From Tabrizicola piscis (GTDB lineage: Bacteria; Pseudomonadota; Alphaproteobacteria; Rhodobacterales; Rhodobacteraceae): DNA of 64,000 nt. The notes beneath the pieces are model-generated. The model saw nothing but the letters and a program-made list of their open reading frames with translations, did no database searches and had not been told where the DNA came from. The stretch lies in contig NZ_CP034328.1 of NCBI RefSeq assembly GCF_003940805.1, positions 2,976,001-3,040,000 on the forward strand, written 5' to 3'. The stretch's first letter is position 1. The number at the start of each line of letters is the position of its first letter. The translations under genes were made by a program, and so were the position numbers. Positions 59,274 to 64,000 of the stretch are shown piece by piece.

Positions 59274-60611
59274 ATGACATCACAAGTGTTCGAGATGCTT
59301 CTTGCAAGGATTGCAGAGCGCAGGTCACAGGTTGGCGTCATCGGGTTGGGCTATGTTGGGCTACCGCTGGCGATGGCCACGGCCCGGGGCGGCTTTGCGG
59401 TGATGGGGTTTGACGTCGACCCCGGCAAGATCGTGAAGATCGAGGCGCGCGAAAGCTATATCGAGGCCGTTTCGGACGCGGTTCTGCGGGCGGAATGTGA
59501 GGCGGGGCGCTTCACAGCGACGGATGATTTCAGCAAGCTGGCCGACTGTGACGTCATCGTGATCTGCGTGCCGACACCCCTGTCCCGGCACCGTGAGCCC
59601 GACCTTTCCTTTGTCGAGCGGACCAGCGCCCAGATCGCCCGGTATCTGCGCGCAGGGCAGCTTGTCGTGCTGGAATCCACCACCTATCCCGGCACCACCA
59701 ATGAAGTCGTGCGCCCGATCCTTGAGGCGGGGGGGCTGGTCGCGGGGCGTGATTTCTTCCTTGGCTTCTCGCCCGAACGGGAAGACCCCGGCAACCGCGA
59801 CTTCACGACCTCTACCATTCCGAAGGTGGTTGGGGCGGACAGTCCGGAAGCGAACGCCTTGATGCAGGCCTATTACGGCGCGGTGGTCGAGACTGTTGTT
59901 CCCGTGTCCTCTGCCGCGACGGCTGAGGCGGTCAAGCTGACGGAAAACATCTTCCGCGCGGTGAATATCGCGCTCGTGAACGAGTTGAAGGTGGTTTACG
60001 CTGCGATGGGGATCGACATCTGGGAAGTGGTGGACGCGGCCCGCACGAAACCTTTCGGCTTCATGCCGTTCTATCCCGGTCCGGGGTTGGGCGGGCATTG
60101 CATCCCGATTGACCCCTTTTATCTGACGTGGAAGTCCCGCGAATATGATGAACCGACGCGGTTCATCGAATTGGCGGGCGAGATCAACTCGGCCATGCCG
60201 CGCCGGGTGGTGCGGCTTCTGGCCGAAGCGCTTGATCGCAAGGCGGGCAAGGCGCTGAGCCGGTCGCATGTGTTGGTCTTGGGGTTGGCCTACAAGAAGA
60301 ACGTGCCCGACATTCGCGAAAGCCCCTCGCTGAAGCTGATCGAACTGATCGAGGAGGCGGGCGGGACGGCTTCCTACCACGATCCCCATGTCGCCGAGAT
60401 TCCGAAGACGCGCGAGTATTCGCATCTGGCGGGGCGGCAGTCCGTCCCGTGGTCGGAAGCCGAGGTTCGCCGCTATGACGCCGTGCTGATCGCGACCGAT
60501 CACGATGCAACGGATTACGCCCGTCTGGGCGACTGGGCGCAGTTGGTGGTCGACACCCGGAACGCCATGGCCCGGCATGGGGTGGTCGCCGACCATGTGG
60601 TCAAGGCATGA
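59274..60611 (+). CDS. UDP-sugar 6-dehydrogenase (WbpA/UDP-ManNAc-dehydrogenase-like)
   Basis: NAD+-dependent enzyme oxidising C6 of a UDP-sugar to a uronic acid, 445 residues. Seen: Rossmann GVIGLGYVGLPLA (residues ~21-33), active-site Lys221 in AEAVKLTENIFR, and nucleophile Cys276 in GPGLGGHCIPIDP. The PFYLTWKSREYD segment is typical of the UDP-GlcNAc/UDP-ManNAc branch rather than UDP-glucose dehydrogenase. It provides acidic sugar precursors for capsule or O-antigen. Overlaps the methyltransferase start. Confidence 0.9.
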   Translation: MTSQVFEMLLARIAERRSQVGVIGLGYVGLPLAMATARGGFAVMGFDVDPGKIVKIEARESYIEAVSDAVLRAECEAGRFTATDDFSKLADCDVIVICVPTPLSRHREPDLSFVERTSAQIARYLRAGQLVVLESTTYPGTTNEVVRPILEAGGLVAGRDFFLGFSPEREDPGNRDFTTSTIPKVVGADSPEANALMQAYYGAVVETVVPVSSAATAEAVKLTENIFRAVNIALVNELKVVYAAMGIDIWEVVDAARTKPFGFMPFYPGPGLGGHCIPIDPFYLTWKSREYDEPTRFIELAGEINSAMPRRVVRLLAEALDRKAGKALSRSHVLVLGLAYKKNVPDIRESPSLKLIELIEEAGGTASYHDPHVAEIPKTREYSHLAGRQSVPWSEAEVRRYDAVLIATDHDATDYARLGDWAQLVVDTRNAMARHGVVADHVVKA

Positions 60612-61096
60612 GCCGGCTTGATAGCTTCATCCGCCGCCTGACGGCGCAGCGGGATACGCTGGACCATATCGCACGGGATCTGGACTTGCCCGAGGGTGCA
60701 GTGCTGGAGATCGGGCTGGGCAACGGGCGCACCTATTCGCATCTGCGCGAACTCTTCGGCGACCGTCGCATCGTGGCCTTTGACCGGGCGCTGGGCGCGC
60801 ACAAGGAGTCGACGCCTGACGCGGAAAACCTTGTTCTGGGTGAGATTGCCGAGACAGCTGCAAGGTTTGCCGGACGGGATGCGGCCTTGGTGCATGTGGA
60901 CATCGGCACCGGCTATGACGACCGCGACGCCGAAACGCTGCGCTGGCTGCCCGGGTTGGTTGTCCGGCTGGCGGGGCCGGGTGGCATTGTCCTGTCGGGC
61001 CTGCCGCTGGAGCGTGACGAGTTGCAGCCGCTGCCGCTGCCAGCGTCGGTGAACCCGGGGCGACTGTACCTGTATCGGCGGCGATCCGGCCAATGA
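60608..61096 (+). CDS. Class I SAM-dependent methyltransferase-like protein
   Basis: 162-residue single-domain protein. Seen: the SAM-binding glycine motif in AVLEIGLGNGRTYSHLRE (residues ~30-47), the acidic residue of motif II in VAFDRAL, and LVHVDIGTGYDDRD. The sequence fits the short Methyltransf_17-type family. It overlaps the sugar dehydrogenase and phosphatase genes by ATGA on both sides, suggesting coupled expression; the substrate might be a sugar of the same pathway but is unknown. Confidence 0.75.
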   Translation: MSRLDSFIRRLTAQRDTLDHIARDLDLPEGAVLEIGLGNGRTYSHLRELFGDRRIVAFDRALGAHKESTPDAENLVLGEIAETAARFAGRDAALVHVDIGTGYDDRDAETLRWLPGLVVRLAGPGGIVLSGLPLERDELQPLPLPASVNPGRLYLYRRRSGQ

Positions 61097-61686
61097 TCTA
61101 CCTGCTGCGGCACGGGCAGACCGAATTCAACCATGCCGGGCGCTATCAGGGCCGGTTGGATTCGCCCCTGACCGCGCGCGGGGAAGCGCAAGCTTTCGAA
61201 ATGGGCAGGGTGCTGGCTGAACGGATCGACCCGGCGAAGGCCGTCATCCTGACCAGCCCTTTGCCGCGTGCGCTGCGCACGGCAGGCATCATTGGGGCCG
61301 GTCTTGGGTTGGAGCCGGTGATCGACCCACGGCTGATCGAGGTGTCGCTTGGGGCTTGGGAAGGGCTTACGGCCGAGGAGATCGACACCGGTTGGCCCGG
61401 CGTGCGTGAGGGGTTCCGGCGCAACGAATGGTTCTTCGGCGCCCCCGGCGGTGAGGATTATCCAAGCGTTGCAGGCCGCATGGCAAGCCTGCTGGCCGAA
61501 CTGCCGCGCGACGACGGCCCGGTGCATGTGCTGGTCAGCCATGCAATTTCCGGTCGGGTCTTGCGCGGACTTCACGCCGGGCTGGAGCCGCACCGCGCCA
61601 TGCGGCTGGAGATTCCACAAGACGCATTCTTTTCGCTGCACGCCGGGGGGGACATCCGTCGCATCGACTGCGCGCCACCCGTTTGA
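61093..61686 (+). CDS. Histidine phosphatase family protein
   Basis: Phosphoglycerate-mutase-like phosphatase, 197 residues. Seen: phosphohistidine motif LLRHGQTEFN (His at residue ~7), the Arg block in LTSPLPRALRTA, Glu in LIEVSLGAWEGL, and the second His in LVSHAISGRVL, so the full RHG active site is intact. It overlaps the methyltransferase gene. Such enzymes dephosphorylate sugars, nucleotides or lipids; context suggests sugar metabolism. Confidence 0.87.
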   Translation: MIYLLRHGQTEFNHAGRYQGRLDSPLTARGEAQAFEMGRVLAERIDPAKAVILTSPLPRALRTAGIIGAGLGLEPVIDPRLIEVSLGAWEGLTAEEIDTGWPGVREGFRRNEWFFGAPGGEDYPSVAGRMASLLAELPRDDGPVHVLVSHAISGRVLRGLHAGLEPHRAMRLEIPQDAFFSLHAGGDIRRIDCAPPV

Positions 61687-61809
61687 GACGCTTGCGACAA
61701 TTTCACAGGAACGGAATAGACAAGACATCTTCATGCGATACACTCGCCCCGATGACAGGCAGTCAAGGCGGGCAGCCTCGGGCCGCTAACCGATGGGATT
61801 TATAGCGGA

Positions 61810-63744
61810 ATGATGCCGGGCAAAGATCTGCTGAGGATCGAGGGGCTGAACGTTGTCTTCCCGCTGATGCGGGGCAGGCTGCGGGCGGTCAACAACGCCT
61901 CGCTTCGCATCCTGCCCGGCAAGGTCACGGCTTTGGTCGGTGAATCCGGGTCGGGAAAATCCGTGATCGGGCAGACGGTCATGGGTCTGCAAAGCCAGGT
62001 GGCAGAGGTCAGCGGCAAGATCCTGTTCACCGATCCTGCGGGCGACGGGTCTGCCGTCGACATCCTGCAGTTGCCGCGCGACGGTTTGAAGATCCGGTCG
62101 ATCCGCGGCAAGCGGATGAGCCAGATTTTCCAGGAACCGATGACCTCGTTTTCGCCGATGCACACGATCGGCGACCAGATCACCGAGGTGCTCAAGATCC
62201 ACGGATTGGGCAGTCCGGCGTCGCGGCGCAAGGACTGCATCGAGATTCTGGGGCTGGTCGGGTTCCGCGACCCTGCCCGCATGATCGACAAGTACCCGTT
62301 CGAGCTGTCGGGCGGGATGCGGCAGCGCGCCATGATCGCGATGGCGCTGATCTGCCGGCCGGCGCTGCTGATCGCGGATGAGCCGACGACAGCCTTGGAC
62401 GTGACGATTCAGGCGCAGATCATGAAGCTTTTGCGCGACCTTCAGGCCGAGTTGGGCATGGCGGTGCTGCTGATCACGCATGATCTGGGCGTGGTTGCCA
62501 ACATGGCCGATGAGGTGGTTGTGCTATACCACGGCGAGGTTCTGGAAAGTGGGCCAGTCCGGGCAATCTTTGACAACCCGACGCATCCCTATCTGAAGGG
62601 GCTGATGGGGGCGATCCCGCATTTCGACATGGCCCCGGGCGAACGGCTGCGCCCCCTGCGCGAGATCAAGACCTTGGGAGGAGCGGCGCTGGCCATGCTG
62701 CCGGGTGCCGTCCGCAGGCCCGAGGTGGCAAAGGCCACCGGCGCGCAAAAACCGGGCGCGGCAGACGATGTTCTGCTGTCGGTCCGCGAATTGACCAAGA
62801 CGTTTGCCGCACGCAAAAGCGGCGGCTGGCTGCAACCGGCACAGTTTGTGGCACCGGCGGTGGACCGCGTCAGCTTTGACGTGCGGCGTGGCGAATGTCT
62901 GGGTCTGGTGGGGGAAAGCGGCAGCGGCAAGACCACGGTCAGCAAGATGCTGATGCGGGCGGTCAGCCCGGATTCGGGTGACGTGATCTACAATGATGGC
63001 AGTGGGCCGATCGACGTGATCCACGCGCAGGGCGAAACGTCGGATTATCTGCGGCGCCGGATGCAGATGATCTTTCAGGACCCCGTGTCATCCTTGTCGC
63101 CGCGCATGACCGTGCGCAACATCGTTGCCGAGCCTCTGGAGATCCACAAGATCGCCGACGGACCCGCGCGGACCGAGGCGGTGCAGGCGTTGCTGACGGC
63201 GGTCGGCCTCGACCAAAGCGCGCTGCAACGCTATCCGCACAGCTTTTCGGGCGGGCAGCGCCAGCGCATAGGCATTGCCCGGGCGCTGGCCCTTCAGCCG
63301 GAGCTTGTGGTCTGCGACGAGCCAGTCTCGGCGCTGGACGTATCGGTGCAGGCGCAGGTTCTGAACCTGCTGAAAGACCTGCAGCGCGATATGGGGCTGA
63401 CCTACCTGTTCATCTCGCACAACCTTGCGGTGGTGAACTATATGGCGGACCGGGTGGCGGTGATGTGGGCCGGGCGGATCGTGGAACTGGCCCCGGTCGA
63501 GGTTCTGATGCAGGCGCCGGTTCACCCCTATACGCGTGCGCTGCTGGCCGCGGTGCCGTTTCCCGATCTGGGCCGCCCGCTGGATTTCGAGACTGCGGCG
63601 CTGTCCAGCGATGTCGCCCGGGAAAGCTGGGCCCCGGCCTTTCGTCCGGCCGCATCCGGCGATGACATGGGCCCGGCGGACCTTGGAAACGGTCACTTCG
63701 TGTTGGCTCAGCGCAATGTCGATGCAGCGGAGTTGCGGGCATGA
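61810..63744 (+). CDS. Peptide-type ABC transporter, fused double ATP-binding protein
   Basis: 644 residues joining two complete Dpp/Opp-type ATPase domains in one chain. First domain (~1-300): [38 protein letters not shown]. Second (~320-600): [39 protein letters not shown]. Both have the [19 protein letters not shown]-loops and the dipeptide-type C-terminal extension ([28 protein letters not shown]). The start may be ATG 61810 or 61813; the ribosome site is weak. It overlaps a binding-protein gene by ATGA. The order ATPase first, binding protein after, is typical of some alphaproteobacterial peptide/glycoside importers. Confidence 0.92.
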   Translation: MMPGKDLLRIEGLNVVFPLMRGRLRAVNNASLRILPGKVTALVGESGSGKSVIGQTVMGLQSQVAEVSGKILFTDPAGDGSAVDILQLPRDGLKIRSIRGKRMSQIFQEPMTSFSPMHTIGDQITEVLKIHGLGSPASRRKDCIEILGLVGFRDPARMIDKYPFELSGGMRQRAMIAMALICRPALLIADEPTTALDVTIQAQIMKLLRDLQAELGMAVLLITHDLGVVANMADEVVVLYHGEVLESGPVRAIFDNPTHPYLKGLMGAIPHFDMAPGERLRPLREIKTLGGAALAMLPGAVRRPEVAKATGAQKPGAADDVLLSVRELTKTFAARKSGGWLQPAQFVAPAVDRVSFDVRRGECLGLVGESGSGKTTVSKMLMRAVSPDSGDVIYNDGSGPIDVIHAQGETSDYLRRRMQMIFQDPVSSLSPRMTVRNIVAEPLEIHKIADGPARTEAVQALLTAVGLDQSALQRYPHSFSGGQRQRIGIARALALQPELVVCDEPVSALDVSVQAQVLNLLKDLQRDMGLTYLFISHNLAVVNYMADRVAVMWAGRIVELAPVEVLMQAPVHPYTRALLAAVPFPDLGRPLDFETAALSSDVARESWAPAFRPAASGDDMGPADLGNGHFVLAQRNVDAAELRA

Positions 63745-64000
63745 TCACCCGGCGCCAGACCATGGCCTTGATGGGCGCGACGCTGGCAAGCGGGATGGTC
63801 GGGAAAGGGCATGCCGAAACGGACAGTCTGGCCGACCGCGTCGCCGCGGGCGAGCTTCCGGCCATGGCGGACCGGTTGCCCAAGGTGCCGCGCGTGGTCA
63901 ACCTTGCCGCAATGGGCCGCGAGCCGGGGCGGCAGGGCGGCACGATCCGCAGCCTGATCGCTGGTCAGAGGGATGTGCGCTATATGCCGGTCAACGGCTA
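63741..64000 (+). CDS. ABC transporter substrate-binding protein, peptide type (3' partial)
   Basis: First 86 residues of a periplasmic binding protein, running off the window. Seen: [21 protein letters not shown], a twin-arginine-like or Sec signal, then [18 protein letters not shown] and [17 protein letters not shown], the typical N-terminal block of SBP family 5 proteins of Rhodobacteraceae. Coupled to the ATPase gene by ATGA. Substrate cannot be assigned from the fragment. Confidence 0.8.
   Translation, partial: MITRRQTMALMGATLASGMVGKGHAETDSLADRVAAGELPAMADRLPKVPRVVNLAAMGREPGRQGGTIRSLIAGQRDVRYMPVNG

Noticed and set aside
61687..61809. Promoter before the peptide ABC genes
   Set aside because: TTGCGA and several AT-rich -10-like strings are present, but no pair has convincing spacing, so no site is annotated.

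Overview
The window is 64 kb of uniformly GC-rich DNA. Gene content and style point to an alphaproteobacterium of the Rhodobacteraceae (Rhodobacter/Gemmobacter/Tabrizicola-like). The signs are FrcBCA fructose-type import, a fused-subunit Pha/Mnh cation antiporter, many solute ABC importers, TauABC with HpsN-like sulfonate genes, short ATGA-coupled operons, and intergenic hairpin repeats of a kind common in that family. This placement is inference from gene families, not from a marker gene. No rRNA, tRNA, CRISPR array, integrase or insertion sequence was seen. About 53 protein genes cover almost all of the window, and the first and last are cut by its edges.

Layout. 1-8161: uracil-DNA glycosylase (partial), LysE exporter, moaB, an RND efflux pair (adaptor and permease), a stand-alone DsbD-N-like periplasmic protein, YqgE/AlgH. 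8223-11661 (minus): a two-domain aldehyde dehydrogenase broken by one apparent base deletion, and deoC. 11766-17644 (minus): a six-gene multisubunit Na+/H+ antiporter (mnhA-B fusion, C, D, E, F, G). 18212-22708: fructose-type ABC operon frcBCA with a divergent ROK regulator. 22806-26412: DMT exporter, adenine deaminase, an orphan low-GC hypothetical gene. 26705-35528 (minus): LacI regulator, solute-binding protein, two permeases, a 62-residue membrane protein, two ATPases and a fused dihydroxyacetone kinase. 35683-44254: SGNH hydrolase, orphan Rieske oxygenase, CbiX-like chelatase, glutamine-synthetase-like ligase with a class III aminotransferase, LldD-type dehydrogenase, and a Tat-exported nitroreductase-like protein with a MarR regulator.

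44270-53363 is the most interesting block. A LysR gene lies divergent to eight tightly coupled plus-strand genes: cysteate sulfo-lyase/D-cysteine desulfhydrase, DegT-type aminotransferase, Asp/Glu-type racemase, TauABC importer, a histidinol-dehydrogenase homologue of the HpsN type, and a YeiH-type membrane protein. Together they read as uptake of an organosulfonate, oxidation and amino/stereochemical adjustment to L-cysteate, cleavage to pyruvate, ammonia and sulfite, and anion export. The aminotransferase plus racemase next to a HisD-like enzyme suggest an amino-sulfonate route (for example cysteinolate to cysteate) rather than simple taurine use.

53751-64000: a small secreted protein, two adjacent class III nucleotide cyclases, a surface-glycan set (deacetylase, glycosyltransferase, nucleotide-sugar dehydrogenase, methyltransferase, phosphoglycerate-mutase-like phosphatase), and the start of a peptide ABC importer.

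Regulatory structure is unusually readable. There are clear palindromic operators for the LacI, ROK, MarR and LysR regulators, and strong stem-loops directly 3' of all three complete binding-protein genes. Several dispersed hairpin repeat families sit between genes, including two back-to-back 22-nt palindromes at 38359-38402 and a 23-nt perfect inverted repeat at 17874-18069.
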